From Burkholderiales bacterium RIFOXYD12_FULL_59_19 (GTDB lineage: Bacteria > Pseudomonadota > Gammaproteobacteria > Burkholderiales > Burkholderiaceae_C), in NCBI GenBank assembly GCA_001771065.1, contig MESQ01000005.1:80125-144124 (forward strand): DNA of 64,000 bases. Reading direction: 5' to 3'. The notes under the pieces were generated by a model that ran no database searches, was not told the origin of the DNA, and saw only the letters and a list, made by a program, of their open reading frames with translations. Shown here piece after piece: positions 1-9,312 of this stretch. Each line of letters starts with the position of its first letter. Position 1 is the stretch's first letter. The position numbers and the translations under genes were made by a program.

Positions 1-757
1 CGCGCTGCAATCGGGCGAAGTGGACATTCTGTCGCGCAACACCACCTTCACCTTGACCCGTGATGCTTCTCTGGGCCTGCATTCCACGGTCACGACATAT
101 TACGACGGCCAAGGCTTCATGGTCCCGGTCAAGAGCAAGATCAAGAGCGCCAAGCAGCTTAAAGGTCAAACAGTATGTGTGCAGTCTGGCACCACCACTG
201 AGAAAAACATGACCGACTACTCCAAGGCCAACGGTCTAAACATCAAGCCAGTGGTGTTTGAAAAACTCGAAGCCGCAGAAAACGCCTACTTCACCGGCCG
301 TTGTATTGCTTACACCACCGATGCCTCTGGCTTGGCCTCCACCCGCAACAAGGTGGCCAAGGTTCCGGCTGACCACGTCATTCTGCCTGAGCTGATCTCC
401 AAAGAGCCCCTGGGCCCGATGGTACGCCGCGGTGATGATGAGTGGTTTGCCATTGTCAAATGGACCATCTACGGCCTGATCGAAGCCGAAGAATACGGCA
501 TCACCCAGGCCAATGTGGACGACCTGAAAACCACCAGCAAAGACCCGGTGGTCACCCGCATCCTGGGAGTTTCGGAAGATACCGGCAAGCTGCTGGGTCT
601 GAGCAAGGACTGGATGGGCAACGCCATCAAGGCCACCGGCAACTACGGTGAAATTTTTGAGCGCAATGTGGGCCCCAAATCAGCCCTGGGCCTGCCTCGT
701 GGTGTGAACAACCAGTGGAACAAAGGCGGCCTGATGTACGCCTACCCGGTTCGTTAA
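1..757 (+). CDS. aapJ: General L-amino acid ABC transporter substrate-binding protein (AapJ), 5'-truncated
   Basis: The reading frame is open from the first bases of the window and ends in TAA at 755-757, giving the last ~251 residues of a protein that is usually about 340 long. Periplasmic binding protein of the solute-binding family 3. The visible part begins with ALQSGEVDILSRNTTFT and contains QTVCVQSGTTTEKN, YTTDASGLAS and the late GNYGEIFERNVG block, all typical of AapJ. It captures L-amino acids in the periplasm for the AapQM permease that follows. Start codon and signal peptide lie outside the window. Family identification is firm; the range of amino acids bound is known from the family, not visible here. 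Confidence 0.93.
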   Translation, partial: ALQSGEVDILSRNTTFTLTRDASLGLHSTVTTYYDGQGFMVPVKSKIKSAKQLKGQTVCVQSGTTTEKNMTDYSKANGLNIKPVVFEKLEAAENAYFTGRCIAYTTDASGLASTRNKVAKVPADHVILPELISKEPLGPMVRRGDDEWFAIVKWTIYGLIEAEEYGITQANVDDLKTTSKDPVVTRILGVSEDTGKLLGLSKDWMGNAIKATGNYGEIFERNVGPKSALGLPRGVNNQWNKGGLMYAYPVR

Positions 758-889
758 TTCGCCCAAGCTGCCTGACAAGCGCCGCCTGATGTCGCCACAA
801 GCGATTCACGCGGCGCTTGATTTTTTAAACGCATCCCGACCGATGCCAGCGGTGTGTTTTATCCAGCTGCCACATGGCACCCAAGCACA

Positions 890-2065
890 ATGAACTCAAA
901 CACTCCTCCCAAAAAAAATAACTGGTCCTGGCGCAGCCAAGCCTTCAGGGGTCTGATTTACCAGTTGATCGCCATCACCGCCATCTCTGGCGTGGTCTGG
1001 TTTTTAGCCCACAACACGCTAGAAAACATGCGGGTGCGCGGTATCCAGAGCGGTTTTGACTTTTTGAACCAGGCAGCGGGCTTTGACATTGGCGAAAGCC
1101 TGTACCCCTTTGACTCGGGCGAAGCCTACTGGCGCGCTTTTCTGGTCGGGGTTACCAACACGCTGCGCGTGGCCGTTCTCGGCATCATTCTGGCAACCGT
1201 CCTTGGCACCCTGCTGGGTGTTGGCCGCTTCTCACGCAACGCCCTGGTGCGCGGCCTGTGCCTGTCTTACGTTGAATTTTTTCGCAACATCCCCGTCCTC
1301 TTGCAACTGCTGATGTGGTACGTGATCCTGACCGAGGTGCTGCCCACAGCAGCTGATGCCTGGACCGTGGGACCCCTCTTTTTGAGCAAGGGCGGCCTCA
1401 ACTACCCCATTCCGGTGTGGAGCACCGGCCAGCTTTGGGCTGCCTATGGTCTGTTGCCTGGCTTGTTGCTGGGCTGGCTCTATCGGCGCTGGGCGGTCAG
1501 GCAGTTTGAAGCCACCGGCCAAGTCCGTAGCATGGTACTGCTGCCGCTGCTGATCGTCGTCCTGGCCAGCGTGGCAGGCTGGGCCCTGGGTGGTGCACCT
1601 ACCGAATTCAACCGTCCTTTCAAGGGCGACTTCTCGATCGAAAACGGTGGCGCCCTGACACCCGAATTCCTGGCGGTATTGATGGGCCTGACGCTTTACA
1701 CCGCGTCATTTATCGCCGAAGTGGTGCGCGGCGGCATTTCCTCTGTGGCGCGCGGCCAGGGCGAAGCCGCCTCGGCATTGGGACTGAACCGCAAGCAGGA
1801 AATGCGGCTGGTGATGCTGCCGCAGGCCTTGCGCGTGATCATCCCGCCACTGACCAACCAGTATTTGAACCTGACCAAAAACTCGTCGCTGGCGGTGGCC
1901 ATTGGCTACCCCGATGTGGTGTCCATTGCCAACACGGCGCTTAACCAGACCGGCCGTGCGGTGGAATGTATTTCGCTGGTGATGCTGGTCTACCTGATCA
2001 CCTCGCTGGGCACCTCGCTGCTGATGAACTGGTACAACAGCCGTGCCGCCATCAAGGAACGTTGA
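890..2065 (+). CDS. aapQ: General L-amino acid ABC transporter permease AapQ
   Basis: Inner-membrane permease of the polar amino acid (HAAT) family, 391 residues from the ATG at 890. An upstream GTG at 854 is in frame but adds a non-conserved leader, so 890 is preferred. The first membrane segment lies near residues 25-45. The HisM-type core begins around residue 80 (VTNTLRVAVLGI), is split by a long periplasmic insertion as usual for AapQ, and ends with the permease signature EVVRGGISSVARGQGEAASALGL. Follows aapJ by 132 bases and is followed 13 bases later by aapM, so the two permeases are probably co-transcribed. Confidence 0.93.
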   Translation: MNSNTPPKKNNWSWRSQAFRGLIYQLIAITAISGVVWFLAHNTLENMRVRGIQSGFDFLNQAAGFDIGESLYPFDSGEAYWRAFLVGVTNTLRVAVLGIILATVLGTLLGVGRFSRNALVRGLCLSYVEFFRNIPVLLQLLMWYVILTEVLPTAADAWTVGPLFLSKGGLNYPIPVWSTGQLWAAYGLLPGLLLGWLYRRWAVRQFEATGQVRSMVLLPLLIVVLASVAGWALGGAPTEFNRPFKGDFSIENGGALTPEFLAVLMGLTLYTASFIAEVVRGGISSVARGQGEAASALGLNRKQEMRLVMLPQALRVIIPPLTNQYLNLTKNSSLAVAIGYPDVVSIANTALNQTGRAVECISLVMLVYLITSLGTSLLMNWYNSRAAIKER

Positions 2066-2078
2066 ACAGGACAACACC

Positions 2079-3182
2079 ATGAACACCACAACTTTTCAAC
2101 CCATCGCGCCGCGACCGGCCCCCGTCAACACCGAAGGTCCGGTGGCCTGGGTCAAGGCCAATTTGCTGGCCGACTGGAAAACCTCCCTGGCTACCCTTGT
2201 CATTGGCGGCGTGCTGCTGTGGCTGGTTCCCCAAATCCTGAACTGGGCCATCGTCAAGGCGGTTTGGGCGGCTAACTATGACGCCTGCCGTGCCGACGGC
2301 GCTGGTGCCTGCTGGGGCGTGATCACCGAAAAATACCGCATCATCATTTTCGGCCGCTACCCGTTTGAAGAGCAATGGCGCCCGCTGGTGGCCACCCTGT
2401 TGCTCACCGGCTTGCTGGTGGCGAGCTGCATGCGCATGTTCTGGCGTGCCTGGCTGCCGCTGTTGTGGTTGGTGGTGCTGGCGGTATTTTTTGCGCTCAT
2501 GTATGGCAACACGCTGGGCTTGAGCAAGGTCGAAACGGACCGTTGGGGTGGCTTGCCACTGACCATTTTGCTGGCATCGCTGTCCTTGGTGATGTCCTTT
2601 CCCTTGGCGCTGTTGATTGCGCTCGGGCGGCGCTCCAACTTGCCTGCCATTCGCAGTTTTTGCACCATTTATGTCGAGCTGATTCGCGGCGTGCCGCTGA
2701 TCTCGGTGCTGTTCATGGCCTCGTTCATGTTCCCTCTGTTCATGCCACCGGGTGTCAATATCGACGTACTGGTACGGGTGCTGGTGGGCATCACGCTGTT
2801 TGCCGCCGCCTATTCGGCCGAGGTGATCCGCGGCGGTTTGCAGGCGGTCCCCAAGGGCCAGGTCGAAGCAGCTGCCACGCTGGGACTGTCGTACTGGCAA
2901 ACCCAGCGCAAGATCGTGCTGCCACAAGCCCTGGCCATGGTGGTTCCGGGCATCATGAACAACTTCATCTCAACCTTCAAGGACACCTCACTGGTGACCA
3001 TCGTGAGTCTGTATGAATTGACCGGTGCCATGAGCCTGGCACTCAATTCGGACGCCAACTGGCGCCCCTTCACGATCGAGGGCTACATCTTCATCGCCCT
3101 GATCTATTTTGTCTTTTGTTTCTCCATGTCGCGCTACAGCCACTGGGTTGAGACGCAGGTCAACAAGAGTAAATTAAGATAA
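2079..3182 (+). CDS. aapM: General L-amino acid ABC transporter permease AapM
   Basis: Second permease subunit, 367 residues from the ATG at 2079; the in-frame codon at 2043 overlaps aapQ and is rejected. Several N-terminal membrane segments precede the permease core. The conserved cytoplasmic loop reads EVIRGGLQAVPKGQVEAAATLGL, where the ATPase docks. Forms a heterodimer with AapQ and works with AapP. The next gene of the system, aapP, is separated by a 138-base gap filled with two hairpin repeats, so expression of the ATPase may be set apart from that of the permeases. Confidence 0.93.
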   Translation: MNTTTFQPIAPRPAPVNTEGPVAWVKANLLADWKTSLATLVIGGVLLWLVPQILNWAIVKAVWAANYDACRADGAGACWGVITEKYRIIIFGRYPFEEQWRPLVATLLLTGLLVASCMRMFWRAWLPLLWLVVLAVFFALMYGNTLGLSKVETDRWGGLPLTILLASLSLVMSFPLALLIALGRRSNLPAIRSFCTIYVELIRGVPLISVLFMASFMFPLFMPPGVNIDVLVRVLVGITLFAAAYSAEVIRGGLQAVPKGQVEAAATLGLSYWQTQRKIVLPQALAMVVPGIMNNFISTFKDTSLVTIVSLYELTGAMSLALNSDANWRPFTIEGYIFIALIYFVFCFSMSRYSHWVETQVNKSKLR

Positions 3183-3303
3183 CTTTGCGGGGCAGACCGC
3201 AGCTGCACAAAGTGAGCAAGCTCTGTTCCCAACTGATTAAAAACTAGCGGGACAGACCAAGATTTGCAATGCAAATTTGCCCTGTCTTCAATCGATTAAA
3301 CCT
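3183..3303. repeat. Two tandem degenerate hairpin units (GGGNCAGA family) between aapM and aapP
   Basis: Unit one (3183-3240) carries GCGGGGCAGACC and CTCTGTTCCC arms around a CAC-AAA-GTG core. Unit two (3241-3300) carries GCGGGACAGACC and a perfect ATTTGC-aat-GCAAAT inner hairpin, ending CCCTGTCTTC. Both end in a GATTAAA motif about 60 bases apart. They resemble the cleaner units near 37.8, 58.9 and 59.8 kb. The gap contains no terminator-like T run. I interpret them as members of one repeat family; membership of this locus is less certain than the others because the arms are degenerate. Confidence 0.6.
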
Positions 3304-3320
3304 ATTTTTCATTTAAAAAT

Positions 3321-4079
3321 ATGTCTCAAACCCAAACCCCCTCCCCTATCATCACTTTCGACAAAGTCAATAAGTGGTACGGCAACAACTTTCATGTGCT
3401 GCGCGACATTGATCTGACGGTCGCCAAGGGTGAGCGTATCGTCATTTGCGGGCCATCGGGTTCCGGCAAATCCACCTTGATCCGCTGCATCAACCGGCTT
3501 GAAGAGCACCAGCAAGGTCACTTGACGGTCGACGGCATCGAGCTCACCGACGATGTCAAGGCCATTGACGCCGTGCGCAAGGAAGTGGGCATGGTGTTCC
3601 AGCAGTTCAACCTGTTCCCGCACCTGACGGTGCTGGAAAACCTGACACTGTCACCGATGTGGGTGGGTAAGATGCCCAAAAAAGATGCCGAAGAAAAAGC
3701 CATGGTCCAGCTCAATCGGGTGCGTATTGCCGAACAGGCCAACAAGTACCCGCTGCAGCTCTCGGGTGGTCAGCAGCAGCGTGTGGCCATTGCCCGCGCC
3801 CTGTGCCTCAAGCCGAAGATCATGCTGTTTGACGAACCCACCAGCGCGCTTGATCCCGAGATGATCAAGGAGGTGCTCGACGTGATGATTGCCATGGCCG
3901 ATGAAGGCATCACCATGCTCTGCGTGACCCACGAAATGGGCTTTGCCAAGGCCGTGGCCGACCGGGTGATCTTCATGGACCAGGGCCAGATCGTCGAGCA
4001 GAACAACCCGCACGACTTCTTCAACAACCCACAAAGCGATCGTAGCAAAGACTTTTTGTCGAAGATATTAGGGCACTGA
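3321..4079 (+). CDS. aapP: General L-amino acid ABC transporter ATP-binding protein AapP
   Basis: ABC ATPase of 252 residues that powers the AapJQM importer from the cytoplasmic face. Walker A is GPSGSGKST, the ABC signature LSGGQQQR, Walker [13 protein letters not shown], and the switch histidine is in CVTHEMGFA, in the normal order and spacing. The short N-terminal tail before FDKVNKWYG is common in this family. Last gene of the aap group; followed by a palindromic repeat and then the convergent pmbA. Confidence 0.95.
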   Translation: MSQTQTPSPIITFDKVNKWYGNNFHVLRDIDLTVAKGERIVICGPSGSGKSTLIRCINRLEEHQQGHLTVDGIELTDDVKAIDAVRKEVGMVFQQFNLFPHLTVLENLTLSPMWVGKMPKKDAEEKAMVQLNRVRIAEQANKYPLQLSGGQQQRVAIARALCLKPKIMLFDEPTSALDPEMIKEVLDVMIAMADEGITMLCVTHEMGFAKAVADRVIFMDQGQIVEQNNPHDFFNNPQSDRSKDFLSKILGH

Positions 4080-4087
4080 CCAAGACC

Positions 4088-4160
4088 CCGTAGGGCGGAC
4101 TTCAGTCCGCCATGCTCCCGGGGGACGGGTTTCAAACCGCCTGGTCGACTGAAGTCGACA
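4088..4160. repeat. GTAGGGCGG-type intergenic palindromic repeat, copy 1
   Basis: Begins GTAGGGCGGACTTC. A perfect hairpin GGCGGACT-tc-AGTCCGCC lies at 4094-4111, a degenerate GACGGGTTTCAAACCGCC hairpin follows, and a perfect GTCGACT-ga-AGTCGAC hairpin lies at 4144-4159. Sits between the convergent ends of aapP and pmbA. The same modular order occurs at 14873-14952, and a shortened form at 47758-47827. No T run follows, so a terminator role is not shown. Confidence 0.85.
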
Positions 4161-4212
4161 ACAAACCCGAACAATGGGTTTATGAAGAAGAACAAAGCAG
4201 TGCAATACCAGC

Positions 4213-5652
4213 CTAACTGCCAGCCACCTTCATCTTGTTGATGAGGATCGAACCCACGGTTTTGGCGCCGTAGTTGTACGCATCAGCACCCACCGCCACG
4301 ATGCCCTTGAGCATGGCCTTCATGTTGCCGGCAATGGTGATCTCATGCACCGGATAGGCAATGCGGCCGTTCTCGACCCAGAAGCCGCTGGCACCGCGCG
4401 AATAGTCGCCGGTCACGTAGTTGACGCCGCTGCCCATCAGTTCGGTCACAAACAGGCCGGTTCCCAGGCGGTGCAACATGGCGTCAAGGTCGTCACCGGC
4501 ACGGGTCAGGCGCGAGCTGAGCGTCAGGTTGTGGGAACCGCCGGCGTTACCGGTGGTTTTTAACCCCAACTTGCGCGCCGAGTAGCTGCCCAGAAAATAG
4601 CCCTGTACCCTGCCCGCTTCAACCACGCTACGGGCCTGCACGCGCACACCTTCGTCGTCAAACGGTGAACTGCCCTTGCCGCGCTTGATGAACGGGTCTT
4701 CCAGAATATCGATATGCTTGGGAAAAGCCGGTTTACCCAGGCTGTCAAGCAAAAAGCTGCTCTTACGGTACAAGGCGCCGCCGCTGATGGCCTGCACGAA
4801 GCTGCCCAACAGGCCAGCCGCCAACGGCGACTCAAACAGCACCGGGCATTCGGTGGTGGCAATCTTGCGGGCGTGCAGTCGGCTTAAAGCGCGCTCGGCG
4901 GCGTAACGCCCCACCGCTTGCGGGCTGGCCAGATCGGCCGCATTACGTTGCGAGCTGTACCAGGCATCGCGCTGCATATCGTCGCCCTTACCGGCAATCG
5001 GCGACACCGACAAGGAATGGCGCGAACTGGCATACCCGCCGCGAAACCCGTGCGTATGGGCGCTGAAAAAATGCGACTGCTGGGCCGACACGCCGGCCCC
5101 CTCGCTGTTGGTGATGCGCTTGTCCACAGCAAACGCAGCCGCTTCGGCTTGCAGCGCGATGTGCGCCGCATCTTCGCTGGTGATGGTCCAGGGGAAAAAC
5201 AGCTCCAGGTCGGTGCGCTGTTCCTCAGGCCGAGCAATATCGACCTCATCAGGCAGGGCCGCAAACGGGTCTTCGGCGGTGAAACGGGCAATGTCAAAAG
5301 CGGCCTGTACTGTCTGCTCAATGGCCGCCTGAGAAAAATCGGACGTACTGGCGTTGCCACGGCGCTGACCCAGGTGCACGGTGATGCCAAGGGACTTGTC
5401 GCGGTTGCGTTCCACGTTTTCCAACTCGCTCAAGCGCGCCGACACACTCAGACCGCAGCCCTCCGAGGCGTGCGCCGCGGCATCGGTGGCACCGAGTTTT
5501 TTGGCATGGGCCAGCGCCGAATCGACCAGACCTTCAAAAAAAGTACGGCTGTAGCTGAAGCCGTTGGCTGGCACATCTGCGCTTTTGGCAGGGGACAGAG
5601 AGGCGGTGCGGCTTGATTTGGAAGCGCGCTTGGGCGTGTTGGATTTGTTCAT
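4213..5652 (-). CDS. pmbA: TldD/PmbA family protein, metalloprotease TldE subunit (PmbA)
   Basis: 479 residues from the ATG at 5652; the longer frame to 5691 would run into darP. PmbA/TldE is the partner of the zinc protease TldD and lacks the HExxxH zinc site, as seen here. Known roles in the family are degradation of antitoxins and maturation of microcin B17-type peptides. Family-typical blocks include GFRGGYASSRHS, LLGSFVQAISGGALYRKSSF, TGNAGGSHNLTL and the C-terminal VTGDYSRGASGFWVENG. The start codon is only 22 bases from that of the divergent darP, a pairing (pmbA/yjgA) also known from other Proteobacteria. Confidence 0.93.
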   Translation of the reverse strand: MNKSNTPKRASKSSRTASLSPAKSADVPANGFSYSRTFFEGLVDSALAHAKKLGATDAAAHASEGCGLSVSARLSELENVERNRDKSLGITVHLGQRRGNASTSDFSQAAIEQTVQAAFDIARFTAEDPFAALPDEVDIARPEEQRTDLELFFPWTITSEDAAHIALQAEAAAFAVDKRITNSEGAGVSAQQSHFFSAHTHGFRGGYASSRHSLSVSPIAGKGDDMQRDAWYSSQRNAADLASPQAVGRYAAERALSRLHARKIATTECPVLFESPLAAGLLGSFVQAISGGALYRKSSFLLDSLGKPAFPKHIDILEDPFIKRGKGSSPFDDEGVRVQARSVVEAGRVQGYFLGSYSARKLGLKTTGNAGGSHNLTLSSRLTRAGDDLDAMLHRLGTGLFVTELMGSGVNYVTGDYSRGASGFWVENGRIAYPVHEITIAGNMKAMLKGIVAVGADAYNYGAKTVGSILINKMKVAGS

Positions 5653-5674
5653 AGCGCGGCTATGATACTTGTCT

Positions 5675-6328
5675 ATGTCAAGAAAACTCAAAAAAGGCTA
5701 TTTTGTACGTGGTGAGTTCGTCGCCGAAGGCAGCGAACGCGACCTGGAGCTCAAAGCCGAGCTCAAAGGCACCGACGACCAAAGCCGCACCGACCTCAAA
5801 CGCGAAAGCACCGAGCTGCAAAAGCTGGGCGCCGATCTGCTCGACCTTCGCGCCGATTTACTGGCGCGGCTGGACCTGTCCGACAAGTTCAAGGACGCCA
5901 TTGCCGACGCCAAACGCATCACCAACTTCGAAGGCAAACGCCGCCAGATGCAGTTCATCGGCAAGCTCATGCGCAAGCTCGAGCCCGAGGTGCTCGAAGC
6001 GGTCAAAAAAACGCTCAGCGAAGAAGCCACAGGCTCGGCCGCCGACAACCTGGTGCTGCATCAGGCCGAAATCTGGCGTGATCGGCTGATTGCCGACGAC
6101 GATGCCGCCGCCCAATGGATCACCCAGAACCCCAGCTGTGACAGCCAGGAACTGCGCGCACTGATTCGCCAGGCACGCAAGGACGCCAAGCCGTCCAAAC
6201 CCGGCGCACTGCCACGCCATGGCCGCGCCTACCGTGAAATATTCCAGATGGTGCGCGAGCAGCTCGGTGCCATCCCGCCGCACGACCATACTGACGTACC
6301 GTTCAGCCCCGCCAGAGAAGCCTCATGA
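5675..6328 (+). CDS. darP: Ribosome maturation protein DarP (YjgA)
   Basis: 217 residues from the ATG at 5675 (MSRKLKKGYFVRGEFVAEG); the in-frame ATG at 5669 is possible but less like the family. DarP/YjgA is a small, strongly charged helical protein that binds late 50S precursors and helps form the peptidyl transferase centre. Highly basic/acidic helices fill residues 20-110, with the conserved RRQMQFIGKLMR segment. The last four bases overlap the start of mog (ATGA), indicating translational coupling. Confidence 0.93.
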   Translation: MSRKLKKGYFVRGEFVAEGSERDLELKAELKGTDDQSRTDLKRESTELQKLGADLLDLRADLLARLDLSDKFKDAIADAKRITNFEGKRRQMQFIGKLMRKLEPEVLEAVKKTLSEEATGSAADNLVLHQAEIWRDRLIADDDAAAQWITQNPSCDSQELRALIRQARKDAKPSKPGALPRHGRAYREIFQMVREQLGAIPPHDHTDVPFSPAREAS

Positions 6329-6939
6329 ACACACCCGCTGCCAACCCCTACCCACCCGTCAAGATCGGTATTGTGTCGGTCAGCGACCGCGCGTCTGCGG
6401 GTGTTTATGTCGACAAGGGTCTGCCCGCGCTACAAGAGTGGTTGAGCCGCACCCTGAAGAACCCGTTGCAATTCGAGCCACGCCTGATCCCCGACGAGCA
6501 GGCCACCATCAGCGCCGCACTAATCGAGTTGGTAAATGCAGGCTGCGCCCTGGTGCTTACCACCGGCGGCACCGGCCCGGCCCTGCGGGACGTCACACCC
6601 GAAGCCACGCTAGCGGTAGCACACAAGGAAATGCCCGGCTTTGGCGAACAAATGCGCCAGATCAGCCTGAACTTTGTGCCCACGGCCATTCTGTCGCGCC
6701 AGGTGGCCGTGATCCGCAATCAGACCCTCATCATCAACCTGCCGGGTCAACCCAAGTCCATCGCCGAAACCCTGGAAGGCCTGCGCAACGCCGACGGCAA
6801 GTCAGTGGTGCCCGGCATCTTTGCTGCCGTGCCCTACTGCATCGACCTGATCGGCGGGCCGTACCTGGAAACCGACGAAGCGGTGTGCAAGGCCTTTCGG
6901 CCCAAAACCGCGGTCCGGAGTTTTCCCGTTACACCGTAG
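6325..6939 (+). CDS. mog: Molybdopterin adenylyltransferase
   Basis: 204-residue MogA-type enzyme that adenylates molybdopterin before molybdenum insertion. Conserved features are VSVSDRASAGVY near residue 16, the TTGGTGPALRDVTPEA nucleotide/MPT-binding motif near residue 80, and LPGQPKSI near residue 140. Overlaps darP by four bases. Molybdoenzyme maturation fits a facultatively anaerobic lifestyle, as does the Dcu carrier with an FNR box at 52.1 kb, though the link is inferred. Convergent with sbcB, with a 48-base gap. Confidence 0.95.
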   Translation: MNTPAANPYPPVKIGIVSVSDRASAGVYVDKGLPALQEWLSRTLKNPLQFEPRLIPDEQATISAALIELVNAGCALVLTTGGTGPALRDVTPEATLAVAHKEMPGFGEQMRQISLNFVPTAILSRQVAVIRNQTLIINLPGQPKSIAETLEGLRNADGKSVVPGIFAAVPYCIDLIGGPYLETDEAVCKAFRPKTAVRSFPVTP

Positions 6940-6987
6940 CGCCCGAGCGCAGCTCATGAGCACTTTCTGGTTGATACCGGAATCGAT

Positions 6988-8427
6988 TCAAGATCGCTGC
7001 GGTGCGATCTCACTGGCGTAGTCGTAAAGCGCGCCCAGAATGGCTTCGTCGCGCTCACTGGCATTTTCGGCCAGTTTGTCGAGTGCTTCAAACAAGGCGT
7101 CCAGCGTTAGCGCCCCGCCCTCACCGTCAAACAGGCGGGCCGCGCGATGGGTTTCCCAGGCTTGTGCTTCTTCCGCGCTGAGGCTTTGCGGGAAATTGCG
7201 CGCGCGGTAGCGCAACAGCAACTCTGACAAACGCGCGTCTTCAAACGCGGGCCGGGCCGTGGCCAGCTCGGCCAGGCTGCAGCGGCGCAAATCGTTGAGG
7301 CGGCGGCGATCCGCATTGCCGACAAAACCACCATACAGGTCTTCATCCACATCCACCACGACTGCCGCCGGCCGGGCAAACACCTGGGCCCAGATGGCAC
7401 TCATGTCGGGCAAATCACGGGCGGCTGCAGCATGCTGCAGCTGGGCCACCACGTCGACGCCCCAACGCTCGGCCATGGCCGGGCTCAGCACCTTGAGCTT
7501 GCTCATGACCATGGGCGACTTGTTGAGGTGCACCGACTTGACCGGCAGGCGACGCATGCCTTCGGGCAAATCGGCAGATTTGCTGAACAAGCGCAAACGG
7601 ATCTGCTCGGCGTTCAAGCTGGCCAGCTCACTTGGGTCAAAAGCCAGGTCCCAGGCCAGCAACTCGTTTTTGTTGGCCGGATGCATGGTCAGCGGCCACA
7701 TCAGGGCGACACAGCCGCGTTCGGGCGCAAACATGCCAGAAATATGCACAAAGGGCTTGGCGTGGGCCAAGCTGGTGGGTAAGCCCAGCTCAGCCATGAC
7801 ACCGTCCTTTTTGTGCAAACCAAAACAGAAATCAAACAGCTTGGGCTGCGCGGTCTTGATGAGCCGCGCCAGGCCGATGGTGGCCTGCACGTCGCTCAGG
7901 GCATCATGCGCTGCCGTGTGCAGCAGGCCGTTGGCCGCGCTCAGGTCGGTTAATTTGAAGCTGGGCTTGCCATCGGGCTTGCTGGGCCACTGGATGCCAT
8001 CAGGGCGCAAGGCATAGGCGGTACGCACCACATCCAGCACATCCCAGCGGCCGCAGCCGTTCTGCCATTCGCGCGCATAGGGGTCGATCAAATTGCGCCA
8101 GAACATGAAGCGCGTGATCTCGTCGTCAAAGCGAATGGTGTTGTAACCCACGCCCACGGTGCCGGGCTCGCTGAAAAGCCGCTCAATCTGCGCAGCGAAC
8201 TGGTGTTCAGGCAGGCCTTTTACCAGACATTCCTGGGGTGTGATACCGGTGATCAAGCAGGCCTGCGGTTCAGGCAAAAAATCGTTGGCGGGCTGGCAAT
8301 ACAGCATGACCGGTGCGCCGATCGGGTTGAGGTCAGCGTCGGTGCGAATGGCGGCAAACTGCGCCGGTCGGGTTTGCCGAGTATTGGCACCAAAGGTTTC
8401 GTAGTCGTGCCAGAGAAAAGTGTGCAT
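6988..8427 (-). CDS. sbcB: Exodeoxyribonuclease I
   Basis: Start placed at the ATG at 8427 (MHTFLWHDYETFG), giving 479 residues, the normal length for exonuclease I; the longer frame to 8487 would overlap the upstream gene. DEDDh 3'-5' single-strand DNA exonuclease used in recombination repair and mismatch repair. Exo I residues D8 and E10 are in HDYETFG, Exo II is in GYNTIRFDDE and Exo III in AAHDALSDVQA, followed by the SH3-like and C-terminal helical domains. Lies 16 bases behind a small membrane protein gene in a minus-strand operon. Confidence 0.95.
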   Translation of the reverse strand: MHTFLWHDYETFGANTRQTRPAQFAAIRTDADLNPIGAPVMLYCQPANDFLPEPQACLITGITPQECLVKGLPEHQFAAQIERLFSEPGTVGVGYNTIRFDDEITRFMFWRNLIDPYAREWQNGCGRWDVLDVVRTAYALRPDGIQWPSKPDGKPSFKLTDLSAANGLLHTAAHDALSDVQATIGLARLIKTAQPKLFDFCFGLHKKDGVMAELGLPTSLAHAKPFVHISGMFAPERGCVALMWPLTMHPANKNELLAWDLAFDPSELASLNAEQIRLRLFSKSADLPEGMRRLPVKSVHLNKSPMVMSKLKVLSPAMAERWGVDVVAQLQHAAAARDLPDMSAIWAQVFARPAAVVVDVDEDLYGGFVGNADRRRLNDLRRCSLAELATARPAFEDARLSELLLRYRARNFPQSLSAEEAQAWETHRAARLFDGEGGALTLDALFEALDKLAENASERDEAILGALYDYASEIAPQRS

Positions 8428-8443
8428 CAGGGTGGGGTCCGGG

Positions 8444-8779
8444 TCAATCAGGCTTGGGCTTGTCGCTGTGGGAGACGTCATAACCATCAGCCACGTAAGC
8501 TGGGCCTTTCATGAGCCAGACGATCACACAACCGATAGAGATCGTCAGCACCGCCGTTAAGAGCAGCACAGCCAGGCCGATCATGGCAAAGTCAAAAACC
8601 TCAATGTGCCGTTCGATCTCGGCGGCACTGCCTTCGGTATAAAACAGCCGCACCAGCCCCGACAGCAGCAGGGGCAACAGGCTGCCCAGCACCAGCACAC
8701 GCGGCATCAGGCGCAGCAAACGCAGCTCAAAGCCGTAAGGCGTACGCTGGTAACCGGGGAGTTTTCTGAGCCAGTTCAT
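8444..8779 (-). CDS. Small membrane protein of unknown function
   Basis: 111 residues from the ATG at 8779 (MNWLRKLPGYQRTPYGFEL); the reading frame stays open further upstream but that part is antisense-like and overlaps the GNAT gene. Two hydrophobic segments are visible, around residues 29-46 and 64-90, separated by a short charged loop (TEGSAAEIERHIEVFDF). The C-terminus is hydrophilic and lysine/proline rich. I do not recognise a family. Close packing between the GNAT gene and sbcB suggests co-transcription. Confidence 0.75.
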   Translation of the reverse strand: MNWLRKLPGYQRTPYGFELRLLRLMPRVLVLGSLLPLLLSGLVRLFYTEGSAAEIERHIEVFDFAMIGLAVLLLTAVLTISIGCVIVWLMKGPAYVADGYDVSHSDKPKPD

Positions 8780-8801
8780 GGTGTCACAGGATGAAAAAAG
8801 G

Positions 8802-9305
8802 TCAAAGCCATTTTTGCATGAACTGCGCCTGCCCCATGGCCGGGTCCAGTTGGTAATTGTCGAAGCCCAGCCGCCGGTACAGTTTTTGGGCCGGTGTGTT
8901 GCCTGCGAGTACCTCCAGCGTGAGTTTGCAGGCACCCCGTGTGCGCGCCAGTTGCTCGACCAGCGCCAGCATCTGCTCCGCCACGCCCTGGCCGCGGTGC
9001 GATGCCAGCACCACCACGTCATGCACGTTAACCAGCGGTTGGCAAGCAAAGGTGGAAAAGCCCTCGACACAGTTGACCAGGCCAACAGGCAGGCCAGCCA
9101 CAGTCGCATCAAATGCCAGCACACTGAACATGTAAGCCCTAGCTGCCAGGGCTTGCGGCAAGTTGGTCTTGGCAAAATCAGACAAGGGCTCGGCGCCACC
9201 CATGGGGTCACGGGCATAACCGTCGAGCAAATCCAGCAGGGCCTGCATGTGCTGCGGGTTGGTGTAGTCGGCTTGGCAAAGCGTCAGAGAAGTAATCGCA
9301 GTCAT
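8802..9305 (-). CDS. GNAT family N-acetyltransferase
   Basis: 167 residues from the ATG at 9305, preceded by AAGGA at a good distance. The acetyl-CoA binding motif A is VVVLASHRGQGVAEQMLALVE, and the C-terminal GNTPAQKLYRRLGF is the usual GNAT ending. Substrate cannot be read from the sequence; closest in style to stand-alone small GNAT enzymes that acetylate small molecules or protein N-termini. Starts seven bases after the end of glmM, so probably translated from the same message. Confidence 0.9.
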   Translation of the reverse strand: MTAITSLTLCQADYTNPQHMQALLDLLDGYARDPMGGAEPLSDFAKTNLPQALAARAYMFSVLAFDATVAGLPVGLVNCVEGFSTFACQPLVNVHDVVVLASHRGQGVAEQMLALVEQLARTRGACKLTLEVLAGNTPAQKLYRRLGFDNYQLDPAMGQAQFMQKWL

Positions 9306-9312
9306 GGGATCC

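Noticed and set aside
854..889. Upstream GTG start for aapQ.
   Set aside because: Adds residues that do not resemble AapQ and lacks a ribosome site; ATG 890 gives the family length.
6990..7009. AGATCGC/GCGATCT hairpin as a terminator between mog and sbcB.
   Set aside because: It lies inside the sbcB coding sequence and has no T run on either strand.
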